64,000 nt of DNA from Acidimicrobiia bacterium (GTDB taxonomy: Bacteria; Actinomycetota; Acidimicrobiia; IMCC26256; JAOSJM01): assembly GCA_027494165.1 (NCBI GenBank), contig JAOSJM010000005.1, positions 1,364,001-1,428,000 on the forward strand, written 5' to 3'. Position numbers and translations under genes: made by a program. Of the stretch, positions 17,926 to 27,052 are shown one piece after another; positions within the stretch are counted from its first letter, which is position 1, and each line of letters opens with the position of its first letter. The notes below the pieces were generated by a model, which was not told the DNA's origin, ran no database searches, and saw nothing but the letters and a program-made list of their open reading frames with translations.

Positions 17926-19506
17926 CCGACGTGCAGCGACAGCTGATCCGCGCGAGCGCGGTGGTCGGCGCGGGGACCGCCCTGTCCCGACTCACCGGGT
18001 TCCTCCGGATCGCGGTGCTGGCCTACGTCCTCGGGACGACGGCCCTCGCCGACGCGTACAACCTCGCCAACGAGACCCCGAACATCGTCTACGAGCTGCT
18101 CCTCGGCGGCGTGCTCTCGGCGACGTTCGTGCCGGTCTTCGTCGAGCACCTCGAGCGCGACGACGACGAGGCGACGAGCGCGGTCACGACGATGGCCCTC
18201 GTCGCGCTGGCGGCGGTCACCGTGGCCGGGGTGATCGCCGCACCGTGGATCGTCCGGCTGTACACGCTGCGCCTCGAGGGTTCCGAGCGCGCCGCGCAGC
18301 AGGCCGTCGCCAGCGACCTCCTCCGGCTCTTCATGCCCCAGATGTTCTTCTACGGGCTCACGGCGATCGCGACCGCCCTGCTCCACTCGCGGCGTCGCTT
18401 CGCCGCCCCGGCGTTCGTCCCGATCCTCAACAACCTGGTCGTGATCGCGGTCCTCCTGGCCCTTCCCCGAGTGGTGAGCGGAGACCTCACGATCGAGCGG
18501 GTCCGGTCCGACACCGGCCTCCTTCTCGCCCTCGGTCTCGGCACCACCGCCGGGATCGCCGCCATGGCCCTGGCCCTGCTCCCCGCCCTCCGGCGCGCCG
18601 GCATCGCGCTGCGCGCGCGTTTCGATCCACGCCATCCGGCGGTGGCCAAGGTGCTCCGGCTCTCGGGCTGGACGGTCGGCTACGTCGCCACCAACCAGGT
18701 GGCCCTCTGGGTCGTCCTCGTCCTCGCCAACGGGGGAACGCGGCGGCGTGTCGTCCTACCTGTACGCGTACGCCTTCTTCCAGCTCCCCTTCGGGCTCCT
18801 CGCCGTGTCCCTCATGACGACGCTCGCTCCGGACCTGGCCTCGGCCGCGACGCGGGGCGACCTGGGCGAGCTGCGGCGTGGTTACTCGCTGGGCGTGCGC
18901 CTCATCGCGCTCGTCATGGTCCCGGCCGCCGCGGGGTACCTGGCCCTGGCCGGACCGATCATCACGGCCCTGCTCCAGCGGGGAGAGTTCGGCGCGACGT
19001 CGACCGCGCTCACCTCCGACGTGCTCGCCATGTTCGCCCTCGGCCTGGTCCCGTTCTCCGTGTACCTCTTCACCCTGCGCGCCTTCTACTCGCTGCAGGA
19101 CACCCGGACCCCGTTCCTCGTCAACTCGTTCGAGAACGGCATGAACGTGGTGCTGGCCTTCGCCCTCTACCCCTGGTTGGGGGTGCCGGGTCTGGCCCTG
19201 GCGTTCTCGCTCGCGTACGTGCTCGGGGCGGGGGTGGCGCTGGTGGCGCTGCGGCGACGGATCGCGAGCCTCGACGGGCGCCGCCTGGCCACCGTCGCCA
19301 CGCGGGTCGTCGTCGCGGGCGCCGCCACGGCCCTCGCGGCCTGGGCCGTCGCCCGCGTCCTGGACTGGGCCGGGCCCCGGGAGGCCGTCGCGACCCTCGC
19401 GGTCGGCATCCTCGCCGGGGCGGTCGTCTACGTCGCCTCCCTCGCCGTCCTCCGGGTCGACGAGGCCCGGCTGCTCCTGCGTCGCCGACCCGTGGCCGGG
19501 CCCTGA
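17922..19506 (+). CDS. murJ: Lipid II flippase MurJ (frameshifted)
   Basis: Multi-helix MOP-superfamily exporter that flips lipid-linked peptidoglycan precursors across the membrane. It starts ASAVVGAGTALSRLTGFLR, the MurJ signature, and shows about 14 hydrophobic segments with LLHSRRRFAAPAFVPILNN and FYSLQDTRTPFLVN. One frame change is needed at a G5 run (18732-18736), NGG to ERGGVSSYLYAYAFFQ; a four-G run restores about 527 residues. The GTG start overlaps the DUF6049 stop. Unlike mycobacterial MviN there is no C-terminal pseudokinase fused; a separate kinase lies 1 kb downstream. Confidence 0.92.
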
Positions 19507-19639
19507 CCGCGCGTGCAACCATTGGGGTCCGGCCGGAGTCGGAAGGACACCGCTGCCCGGCTCCCGCGGGCGCCGTCCCGGAGCGCCGATCCGCAGCACC
19601 GGTCCGCTGCACCAGCCGCACGAGGTCAGGAGGGACGCC

Positions 19640-20476
19640 ATGGGTGTCCGAGTCGTCACCGACAGCGCCTGTGACCTACCCCAGGAGCTCGTCGACGAGC
19701 TGGGGATCGTCATCGTCCCGCTCACCATCCGCTTCGGCGACGAGGAGCTCGTCGACCGGGTCGAGCTCACCACGGCCGAGTTCTGGCGCCGCCTGAGGAC
19801 CTCGTCGGCCCTCCCCGAGACCGCGGCCCCGTCGGCCGGTGCGTTCGAGGAGGCCTTCACGCGACTGGCGGGCGACGGAGCCACCGGCATCATCTGCGTG
19901 AACCTGTCGTCGGGCGTGTCGGCCACGATGCAGGCCGCCCAGGTCGCGGCCAAGGCGCTCGACGGTGTGTGCCCGGTCGAGGTCATCGACTCGATGAACG
20001 TCTCGATGGGCCTCGGCAACCTCTGCCTGGCCGCGGCACGGATGGCTCGTGACGGTGCGGACCTCCCCGAGATCGTCGCCGACGTGGTCGACCGCCGCGA
20101 CCGCACCAAGCTCTTCGGCGTCCTCGACACCCTCGAGTTCCTCCAGCGGGGCGGGCGCATCGGCCGGGCCCAGGCGCTCCTGGGATCCATGCTGTCGATC
20201 AAGCCGCTCGTCGAGATCCGCGACGGGGTCGTCAACGAGGCCGGCAAGGTCCGCACGCGCTCGAAGGCCCTCCGGGCGCTCGTCGAGAAGGTCAAGGAGA
20301 CCGAGATCGAGAACCTCGCCGTGCTCCAGGGCGACGCGCCCGACGTCGACGAGCTCCTGGCCATGCTCGAGCCGTTCAGCCCCGGGGAGATCGTGGTCGG
20401 CGAGGTCGGCCCCGTCATCGGGACCCACGCCGGCCCCGGTGTCGTGGGCGTGACCTTCCAGGTCGCCCGGCACTAG
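19640..20476 (+). CDS. DegV family fatty-acid-binding protein
   Basis: 278 residues. Starts VRVVTDSACDLPQELVDELG, the DegV hallmark, followed by the TSSALPETAAPSAG lid and NLSSGVSATMQAAQ; it closes with IGTHAGPGVVGV. DegV proteins hold a fatty acid and in some bacteria deliver it to an acyl kinase for phospholipid synthesis. AGGAGGG lies 6 bases before the ATG. It sits between murJ and the kinase gene. Confidence 0.93.
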   Translation: MGVRVVTDSACDLPQELVDELGIVIVPLTIRFGDEELVDRVELTTAEFWRRLRTSSALPETAAPSAGAFEEAFTRLAGDGATGIICVNLSSGVSATMQAAQVAAKALDGVCPVEVIDSMNVSMGLGNLCLAAARMARDGADLPEIVADVVDRRDRTKLFGVLDTLEFLQRGGRIGRAQALLGSMLSIKPLVEIRDGVVNEAGKVRTRSKALRALVEKVKETEIENLAVLQGDAPDVDELLAMLEPFSPGEIVVGEVGPVIGTHAGPGVVGVTFQVARH

Positions 20477-20513
20477 CCCCGACGGCTCCGACCGGTGACC
20501 GGCGCCCCCGGGG

Positions 20514-20519
20514 TAGCGT
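20514..20519 (+). promoter_or_regulatory. -10 box TAGCGT before the kinase gene
   Basis: TAGCGT is followed immediately by GAGGAGG and the GTG start at 20529, so the messenger would have a very short leader. Confidence 0.4.
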
Positions 20520-20528
20520 GAGGAGGCC

Positions 20529-21994
20529 GTGCCCGATCTCGTCACCCCCGGGACCATCGTCGGCGGGCGCTACCGCCTCGTGCGCGAGCTGGCGCGGGGT
20601 GGGATGGCCAGCGTGTGGGAGGCCGAGGACTCCACGCTGTCGCGCCGGGTGGCGGTGAAGATCCTCGACCCCCGGCTCGGCGTCGACGACTCGGCCCGCA
20701 CCCGCTTCCGCCGCGAGGCGACGGCGGCCGCCCGCGTGATCCATCCCGGCATCGTGGCGACGTACGACACCGGCGAGGACCACGGCCTCGCCTACATCGT
20801 CATGGAGCTCGTCGAGGGAACGACGCTGCGGGACCTGCTCGACGACCACGGACCGCTTCCCCCGCCCGGGCCGCCGAGCTCGCCATGCAGATCGCCGACG
20901 CGCTCGAACGCGCCCACGAGCAGGGCATCGTCCACCGCGACGTGAAACCGGGCAACGTGATGGTCCAGGCCGACGGGCGGGTGCGCGTCACCGACTTCGG
21001 CATCGCCAAAGCCGCCGGGAGCGACCGCGACCTCACCCGCTCGGGCACGGTCGTCGGCACGGCCCGCTACCTCGCCCCCGAGCAGCTCGACGGCCGCCTC
21101 GTCGACGAGCGGGCCGACGTGTACGCGCTGGGCCTCGTGCTCTACGAGATGCTCGCCGGCGAGCTGCCCTTCGGGGGCGACACCGAGGTCGCGGTCGCGC
21201 TGGCCCGGCTCACGACCGATCCGCCGCCGCCGAGCCGGCTCCGGCCCGACGTGCCCCCGGCCCTCGACGCCGTGGTCGCGCGCGCCCTCGCTCGCGACCC
21301 CTCGGCGCGCCTCCCCTCGGCGGCCGCGATGCGGACGGCCCTGCACGACGCGATCGCGCGCGCCGACGTCACGACGGCCGGCCCGCCCTCGGGGAACGGC
21401 ACCGGCCCGATCCTCCCCCGACGGCGTCGAGGCGGTCGTGACCAGGACCGGGCGTCGCGGGTTCCTCGTCGCGGGGCTGCTCCTCGGGGCCGGGGCGATC
21501 GCCGGGGCGGTCCTGCTGACCGGCCGGTCCGACCCGCCCGAGGCCTCGGCGGAGGCCCGCCCCCTCGCGGTGCGTGCGGTCTCCGACTTCGACCCCGAGG
21601 GCGACAACGGCCGGGAGCATCCCGAGCAGGTGGATCTCGTCGTCGACGGAGACCCCGCGACGACCTGGGAGACCGAGCGCTACGCGTCCGCGGACTTCGG
21701 CCGGACGAAGGGCGGGGTGGGACTGGTGCTGGAGCTCGGCGAGCCCGGGGCGGTGAGAACGGTCGAGATCGACGCCCTCGAGGAGGGCTGGGAGGCCACC
21801 GTCCACGTCGCCGCCGAGCCGTCGGCGGACCTCGACGGTTGGGGGCCGGTCCGGGCCACGACCGGACCGGCCCCGGGTCGCGAGGTCCGGGTCGTCCTCG
21901 ATCCCGCGGCCGAGGGCCGCTCCGTGCTCGTGTGGCTGACCCGCCTCCCCCCTCCGGCCAGTTGCACGTCGCCGAGGTGCGCGTTGGCGGTTGA
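20529..21994 (+). CDS. Membrane Ser/Thr protein kinase with extracellular discoidin-like domain (three frameshifts)
   Basis: Kinase domain residues 10-270: Gly loop ELARGGMASVWEAED, VAVKIL (catalytic Lys), HRDVKPGNVMV (catalytic Asp), VTDFGIAKA and ARYLAPEQL, all intact, so an active Hanks-type kinase is expected. A membrane helix (FLVAGLLLGAGAIAGAVLL) leads to an extracellular beta domain with DLVVDGDPATTWETERYAS, the pattern of F5/8-type C domains as in the outer part of mycobacterial MviN. Frames change at C5 20859-20863, C5 21415-21419 and C6 21947-21952; single-base repairs give about 488 residues ending LHVAEVRVGG. The neighbourhood (MurJ, CwlM) points to control of peptidoglycan export. 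Confidence 0.85.
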
Positions 21995-22550
21995 ACCCGA
22001 CGACGCCGACCTGGCGGCAGCCGCGCGGCGCGGCGACCGCAGGGCGCTCGAGCGGCTGCTCGACCGCCACGCCGACCGGGTCCACGCGCTGTGCCGCCGG
22101 ATCGTCACCGACCCCGACGACGCGCTCGACGCGGCTCAGGAGGCGCTGATCGCGGTGACGCGGGGGATCACCCGGTTCGACGGCCGGTCCGCCTTCTCGA
22201 CCTGGCTCTACCGGGTCGCGACGAACGCCGCGCTCGACGAGGCCCGGCGCCGGCGCCGGCGACCCCTCCCCGTCGAGTCCCTGCCCGATCCACCCGACGC
22301 CCGGGGGCCCGAGGACGCCGTGGCGGCCCGCCTGGACCTCGACGCCGCCCTGGGCGGCGTGCCCGAGGAGTTCCGGGTGGCGGTCGTGCTGCGCGACCTC
22401 TGCGACCTCGACTACGCCGAGATCGCGTCGGTCCTCGACGTGCCGCCGGGGACCGTACGGTCACGGATCGCGCGAGGCCGGGCCGCGCTGGCGAGCCGCC
22501 TCGGGAACCCACCGCCGGCTCCCGAGCGTCCAACCGGACGGACCCTATGA
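21984..22550 (+). CDS. ECF sigma factor, SigM-like by position
   Basis: 188 residues. Region 2 is DAAQEALIAVTRGITRFDG and FSTWLYRVATNAALDEARR; region 4 is DLDYAEIASVLDVPPGTVRSR, a clear HTH. The TTG start overlaps the end of the kinase gene by 11 bases. The next gene, overlapping by ATGA, has the layout of a membrane anti-sigma factor. Mycobacterium carries sigM and its anti-sigma gene at the same spot between mviN and trxB, so orthology is likely but inferred. Confidence 0.88.
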   Translation: MAVEPDDADLAAAARRGDRRALERLLDRHADRVHALCRRIVTDPDDALDAAQEALIAVTRGITRFDGRSAFSTWLYRVATNAALDEARRRRRRPLPVESLPDPPDARGPEDAVAARLDLDAALGGVPEEFRVAVVLRDLCDLDYAEIASVLDVPPGTVRSRIARGRAALASRLGNPPPAPERPTGRTL

Positions 22551-23377
22551 GCGACGACCCCACCTTCGGCCGGCTCCCCGCCGACGAGCTCGACGAGGGG
22601 ATCTCCGCGCTCCTCGACGACGAGCTCGAGGCGTGGGCGGCCGAGCGCGGCGTCACGACCGCCGAGGCCCGGACCCTGCTCGAGTCGCAACCGGCGTTCC
22701 CCGACCGGTCCGCGGCGCTCGATCGGGCGCGAGCGGCGCTCGGCGCCCCGGTCCCCCCGCTCGACGAGCTCACCCGCCGCCGGCTCCTCGCCGCCGCGAC
22801 CCCGTCGGCGTCCCCGCGCCCCGACGTCTTTCGCCGGTGGCTGGCCGCCGGCGCCGCGGCGGCTCTCGTGGCGCTCGTGGGCGCGGGCGCGATCCTGGCC
22901 CTGCGCGACGGCGACGACGGAGAGCGGGCGGACACCGGGTCCGAGGCCTCCCGCACCGCGGCTGCTGACGCCGCCTACGTGGGCTCGCTCGGCGAGCTCG
23001 CCGACGACGAGGCCCTGCGCGCGGCCCTCGAGGAGCGGCTCGGTCGGGCGTCCGGGGCCGCTCCGGCGCCGGAGGCGGCCGACGGTGAGGGAGCCGGCGG
23101 GGACGGCGACCTCGGTGGAGCCCCGGCGAGCGAACCGCAGGACCTCGAGGCGACGTCGAGCACCGCGCCGACCGCCCCCGAGGCCACGGTCCCGCCCGGG
23201 GCCGCGGCTCGTTGCGCCGGGGAGGTCGTCGGCGACGCCGACGAGGTGCTGCTGCTCGCCGACGCCGTGTACGAGGGGATCCCCGCCGTGGTCGTCGCCA
23301 TCCGCGACGCGGGTCGGGTGGTCGCCTTCGTCACCGACGCCGGCACCTGCGAGGTCCTCGTGGCCGTCTCCTTCTGA
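22547..23377 (+). CDS. Probable membrane anti-sigma factor
   Basis: 276 residues, ATG overlapping the sigma stop. The cytoplasmic N-terminus has DEGISALLDDELEAWAAERG (zinc-less anti-sigma-like helices). A single membrane helix lies at residues 98-119, followed by an acidic Ala/Pro-rich linker and a compact extracellular end with two Cys (ARCAGEVVG, DAGTCEVLV) that may form a disulfide. No strong family signature is visible; the call rests on overlap with the sigma gene and on topology. Confidence 0.7.
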   Translation: MSDDPTFGRLPADELDEGISALLDDELEAWAAERGVTTAEARTLLESQPAFPDRSAALDRARAALGAPVPPLDELTRRRLLAAATPSASPRPDVFRRWLAAGAAAALVALVGAGAILALRDGDDGERADTGSEASRTAAADAAYVGSLGELADDEALRAALEERLGRASGAAPAPEAADGEGAGGDGDLGGAPASEPQDLEATSSTAPTAPEATVPPGAAARCAGEVVGDADEVLLLADAVYEGIPAVVVAIRDAGRVVAFVTDAGTCEVLVAVSF

Positions 23378-23495
23378 GCCGCGCGTTCACCGCTCCGACG
23401 GTCGACCCCGCCCGAGGCCGTCCCCGCGCGGGGGCCCTGACCCCGGTCCGCCCGGCATGTACGCTCCCGGGCCGAGCGCGCGCGAGGAGCGATCC

Positions 23496-23765
23496 ATGAG
23501 CGACTGGACCACCGAGGCCGCCGACAGCATCGAGCAGATCGTCACGACCGTCCGCGAGCGGACGGTCGAGCCCGCGCAACGAGCCACCCGGGCCGTCGTC
23601 TACGGCCTGCTCGTCGTGTTCTTCGTCGCCACCGCGTTCGCCCTGGTCACCCTGGGTGCGTTCCGCCTCCTCGACCGCTACCTCCCCGGGGGTACCTGGT
23701 CGGCGTGGCTGGTCCTCGGAGGAATCTTCGTCGTGAGTGGAGGGTTCTGCTGGACACGCCGTTAG
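23496..23765 (+). CDS. Small two-helix membrane protein
   Basis: 89 residues. An N-terminal amphipathic stretch (AADSIEQIVTTVRERTVEPA) precedes two membrane helices (VVYGLLVVFFVATAFALVT and WSAWLVLGGIFVVSGGFCW). TACGCT at 23460 is a -10 candidate and GAGGAGCG precedes the ATG. Resembles small holin-like or phage-shock-like actinobacterial proteins in layout only; function unknown. Confidence 0.7.
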   Translation: MSDWTTEAADSIEQIVTTVRERTVEPAQRATRAVVYGLLVVFFVATAFALVTLGAFRLLDRYLPGGTWSAWLVLGGIFVVSGGFCWTRR

Positions 23766-23799
23766 GGTTCGCCGCAGCTCCCCTGCCGGAAGAGGTCCG

Positions 23800-24747
23800 A
23801 TGAACGACGTACGAGAGCTCGTCATCGTGGGTTCGGGACCCGCGGGCCTCACGGCGGCGATCTACGCGGGCCGCGCCAACCTGCACCCCCTCGTGATCGA
23901 GGGCCTGGCGGCCGGTGGCCAGCTCATGCTCACCACCGACGTCGAGAACTACCCGGGGTTCCCCGACGGGATCCTGGGTCCCGAGCTGATGACCCGCTTC
24001 CGGGAGCAGGCGGCCCGCTTCGGTGCCGAGCTCGTGACCGCCGACGCGGACGAGGTCGACCTCTCCGAGCGGCCGTTCCGGGTCCGGGTCGGTGGCACCG
24101 AGCACCGCGCCCACGCCGTCATCGTCTCGACCGGTGCGTCGGCCCGCATGCTCGGCCTCGACTTCGAGCAGCGCCTGCTCGGCCACGGGGTCTCGACCTG
24201 CGCCACCTGCGACGGGTTCTTCTTCCGCGACCACGACATCGCCGTGGTGGGCGGGGGTGATTCGGCCGTCGAGGAGGCCCTCTTCCTCACCAAGTTCGCG
24301 CGCTCCGTGACCGTCATCCACCGGCGCGACGAGCTCCGTGCGTCGATGATCCTGCAGGAACGGGCCTTCGCCGATCCCAAGATCTCGTTCCGGTGGAACA
24401 CCGTGGTCGAGGACGCGGTGGGGGACAGCAAGCTGGAGCGGGTGCTGCTGCGCGACGTCGAGACGGGCGAGCGGTCCGAGCTCGCGGTGACCGGCCTCTT
24501 CGTGGCGATCGGCCACACCCCGAACACCGGGCTCTTCGCCGGCCAGCTCGCGATGGACGGCGCGGGCTACCTGGTCACCGAGCCCGGCTCCACCCGCACC
24601 ACCGTGGAGGGGGTCTTCGCCTGCGGCGACGTCCAGGACCACGTGTACCGCCAGGCCGTCACCGCGGCCGGGTCCGGCTGCATGGCCGCCATCGACGCCG
24701 AGCGCTGGCTCGCGGCCCGGGCGCACGCCGCCACCGCTCCCGGCTGA
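23800..24747 (+). CDS. trxB: Thioredoxin-disulfide reductase
   Basis: FAD/NADPH enzyme of 315 residues that reduces thioredoxin. FAD site VIVGSGPAGLTAAIYAGRA, redox Cys134-Ala-Thr-Cys137 in STCATCDGFFFR, NADPH site VVGGGDSAVEEALFL, HRRDELRAS and the final FACGDVQD. The ATG at 23800 has AGAGGT upstream. It is followed by trxA, as in other actinobacteria. Confidence 0.96.
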   Translation: MNDVRELVIVGSGPAGLTAAIYAGRANLHPLVIEGLAAGGQLMLTTDVENYPGFPDGILGPELMTRFREQAARFGAELVTADADEVDLSERPFRVRVGGTEHRAHAVIVSTGASARMLGLDFEQRLLGHGVSTCATCDGFFFRDHDIAVVGGGDSAVEEALFLTKFARSVTVIHRRDELRASMILQERAFADPKISFRWNTVVEDAVGDSKLERVLLRDVETGERSELAVTGLFVAIGHTPNTGLFAGQLAMDGAGYLVTEPGSTRTTVEGVFACGDVQDHVYRQAVTAAGSGCMAAIDAERWLAARAHAATAPG

Positions 24748-24794
24748 TCCCCCGGCCCGGGCGGCCGGCTGGGGAGCCCGGATCCCACCGTCGA

Positions 24795-24800
24795 TAGACT
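24795..24800 (+). promoter_or_regulatory. -10 box TAGACT before trxA
   Basis: TAGACT lies 30 bases before the trxA GTG, with AAAGGA as ribosome site between. No convincing -35 element is seen. Confidence 0.4.
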
Positions 24801-24830
24801 CCCGCCATCCGGGCACGAAAGGACGGCGCT

Positions 24831-25160
24831 GTGGCCGAGAACATCCTCACCGTCTCCGACGCGACCTTCGACGAGACCGTCGGGGGGGCGGACGTCCCGG
24901 TCGTGGTGGACTTCTGGGCGGAGTGGTGCGGCCCGTGCAAGATGATCGCCCCGACGCTCGCGGAGATCGCGACCGAGCACCAGGGCCGGCTGACGGTCGC
25001 CAAGCTCAACGTCGACGAGAACCCCGACACCGCCCGCCGCTTCCAGGTCATGAGCATCCCGACCCTGCTCGTGTTCCGGGACGGCCAGCCCGTGAAGCGC
25101 CTCGTGGGGGCGAAGGGCAAGTCGCAGCTGCTCGAGGACCTGAGCGAGTACATCGCTTGA
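24831..25160 (+). CDS. trxA: Thioredoxin
   Basis: 109 residues with the WCGPC active site (Cys33, Cys36), VDFWAEW and the cis-proline loop SIPTLLVFRDG. It has a GTG start, and its stop overlaps the TTG start of the next gene. It works with the adjacent TrxB to reduce cytoplasmic disulfides. Confidence 0.97.
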   Translation: MAENILTVSDATFDETVGGADVPVVVDFWAEWCGPCKMIAPTLAEIATEHQGRLTVAKLNVDENPDTARRFQVMSIPTLLVFRDGQPVKRLVGAKGKSQLLEDLSEYIA

Positions 25161-26158
25161 CGGATCCTCCCGACCTCCGGCGCGGGGCGAGCGGCGAGGC
25201 GGTACGGGACCTGCAACAGCGCCTCGGCGCGCTCGGGCACGCGCTGCCCGACGACGAGCTGGGCCGCTTCGGTGAGGCGACCGAGGCCGCGGTGCGCGCC
25301 TTCCAGGAGCATCGCGGTGTCCGGGTCGACGGGATCTGCGGGCCCGAGACCTGGGCCTCCCTCGTCGAGAGCGGGTTCCGCCTCGGTGACCGGTTGCTCT
25401 ACCACCGACAGCCCATGCTCCGCGGCGACGACGTCGCCGAGCTGCAGCGGCGCCTCAACGCGCTGGGTTTCGACGCCGACCGCGAAGACGGCATCCTCGG
25501 CGAGCAGACGGCCGGGGCGCTGCGCGAGTTCCAGCGCAACGCCGGCGTCGCCGTCGACGGGATCTGCGGCCCGGCCACGGTGGCCGCCCTCCACCGTCTG
25601 GGCTCGCTCGCGGCGGGCTCCGTCGCCAGCGTTCGGGAGCGCGAGTCGCTCCGCCACCCGCACGGTCTCGCCGGTCGCCGGGTCTTCCTGGCGGCCGCCC
25701 CCGGGTTCGAACCGATCGGCGCCGAGGTGGCCCGCGGCCTCACCGCGGCCGGCGCCGACACCGTCTACGACCACTCCGGCGGCGACGACTCGCGGCTCGC
25801 CGCCGAGGCGAACCGCTTCGGCGCCGACCTCTGCCTCGCCCTGCGCGCGGGTGACGGTCCGGGCTGCCGCTGCTGTTACTTCGCCTCCGGCTCCTTCCGC
25901 TCCGAGACCGGCCACCGCGTCGCCGGCGCCGTCCTGGAAGAACTTGCCAGCTATGTGACCCCGACGCAGGTGGCGGGCCACGCGTACCGACTGCTCCGGG
26001 AGACCCGCATGGCTGCCGTGGTGTGCGAGCTGGCCCGGGCCGGCGACGCGACGGCCATGGCCCGGCTCGTGGAGCACTCGGGGACCGTGGCCCAGGCGAT
26101 CGTGACCGGTGTGCGCCGGGCCGTCGAGGAGCCGCTCCCCGACGACCTCACCCCCTGA
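25157..26158 (+). CDS. CwlM-like protein: two peptidoglycan-binding domains and a degenerate amidase domain
   Basis: 333 residues, TTG start overlapping the trxA stop. Two PG_binding_1 repeats (VRDLQQRLGALGHALPDD at about 14 and VAELQRRLNALGFDADRE at about 93, each ending VDGICGP) precede an Amidase_3-type fold (about 165-325). The zinc residues of active amidases are not where expected: the DPGHGG loop is AAAPGFEPIG, and the SIHxN strand is ALRAGDGPGC. A Cys-rich CRCCYF follows. In Mycobacterium, CwlM at this locus is a non-enzymatic regulator of MurA and MurJ; the missing zinc ligands support a similar role here by inference. Confidence 0.82.
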   Translation: MTDPPDLRRGASGEAVRDLQQRLGALGHALPDDELGRFGEATEAAVRAFQEHRGVRVDGICGPETWASLVESGFRLGDRLLYHRQPMLRGDDVAELQRRLNALGFDADREDGILGEQTAGALREFQRNAGVAVDGICGPATVAALHRLGSLAAGSVASVRERESLRHPHGLAGRRVFLAAAPGFEPIGAEVARGLTAAGADTVYDHSGGDDSRLAAEANRFGADLCLALRAGDGPGCRCCYFASGSFRSETGHRVAGAVLEELASYVTPTQVAGHAYRLLRETRMAAVVCELARAGDATAMARLVEHSGTVAQAIVTGVRRAVEEPLPDDLTP

Positions 26159-26179
26159 CCGGCCGCGTGGGGCGCTTCC

Positions 26180-27052
26180 TCAGCCCTCTGGGGTGGGCCC
26201 CGTCACGACGCGGTAGATCCGCTCGAGATCCTCGAGCGTCGCGAACTCGATCACGACCCGCCCGCGCTTCGCCCCCATGGTGACCTTCACGCGCGTGTCG
26301 AGGTAGTCGCCGAGGAGCTCCTCGAGCTCGAGGAGCCCGGGCGGCCGCAGGCGAGACGCCGGGGTGCGAGGGGCCGGTGCGTCCTCGGCGCTGCCGTGGA
26401 GCCGGACGGCCTCCTCGACCGCCCGCACGGAGAGGTTCTCGTTAACGACGCGCCGGGCGAGCTGCTCCTGGAAAGCCCGGTCGGGGGTGCCGAGCAGCGC
26501 CCGGGCGTGGCCCTCCTGGAGCTTCCCCTCCTGGACCAGGCGCTGGATCGCGGCGGGGAGCTGGAGGAGCCGCAGCTTGTTCGAGATCGCCGGCCGGCTG
26601 AGCCCCACCCGGGCCGCGACCTCCTCGTGGGTCAACGAGAAGTCCTCGATGAGCTGCTGGTACGCGGCGGCTTCCTCGAGCGGATCGAGGTCGGAGCGAT
26701 GGAGGTTCTCCACCAGCGCGTGCTCGAGCGCCGAGGGGTCGTCGGTGACCTTGACGAGCGCGGGGACGACCTGGAGCCCGACCCGTCGAGCGGCCCGGCA
26801 CCGCCGCTCCCCCGCGATGAGCTCGAAGCCGTCGCCGGCCGGTCGCACGAGCACCGGTTGGAGGATCCCCACCTCCCGGATCGACTCGGCCAGGGCCGCC
26901 AGCTCCTCCTCGTCGAAGTGCCGCCGTGGCTGGAAGGGGTTGGCGTGGATGGCCGAGAGCGGCACCTCCTGGAGCCCGCCTTCCCCGAGATCGGTCGACC
27001 CCGGAGGAATGAGCGCCCCGAGTCCCTTACCCAGTCCGCCGCGTCGCGCCAC
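26180..27052 (-). CDS. parB: Chromosome partitioning protein ParB
   Basis: CTPase clamp that loads at parS sites. 290 residues: N-terminal KGLGALIPP (ParA-contacting), NPFQPRRHFDEEELAALAES, GERRCRAARRVG (box II, CTP/parS), ENLHRSDLDPLEEAAAYQQL, the HTH LTHEEVAARVGLSRPAISNKL, and a C-terminal dimer domain. The GTG start lies inside the end of parA (26-base overlap), so the two are co-translated. parS-like sites lie upstream of parA. Confidence 0.96.
   Translation of the reverse strand: MARRGGLGKGLGALIPPGSTDLGEGGLQEVPLSAIHANPFQPRRHFDEEELAALAESIREVGILQPVLVRPAGDGFELIAGERRCRAARRVGLQVVPALVKVTDDPSALEHALVENLHRSDLDPLEEAAAYQQLIEDFSLTHEEVAARVGLSRPAISNKLRLLQLPAAIQRLVQEGKLQEGHARALLGTPDRAFQEQLARRVVNENLSVRAVEEAVRLHGSAEDAPAPRTPASRLRPPGLLELEELLGDYLDTRVKVTMGAKRGRVVIEFATLEDLERIYRVVTGPTPEG

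Noticed and set aside
15747..18635. Long reverse open frame opposite DUF6049 and murJ
   Set aside because: No motifs, and the forward strand has clear genes joined by GTGA overlaps.
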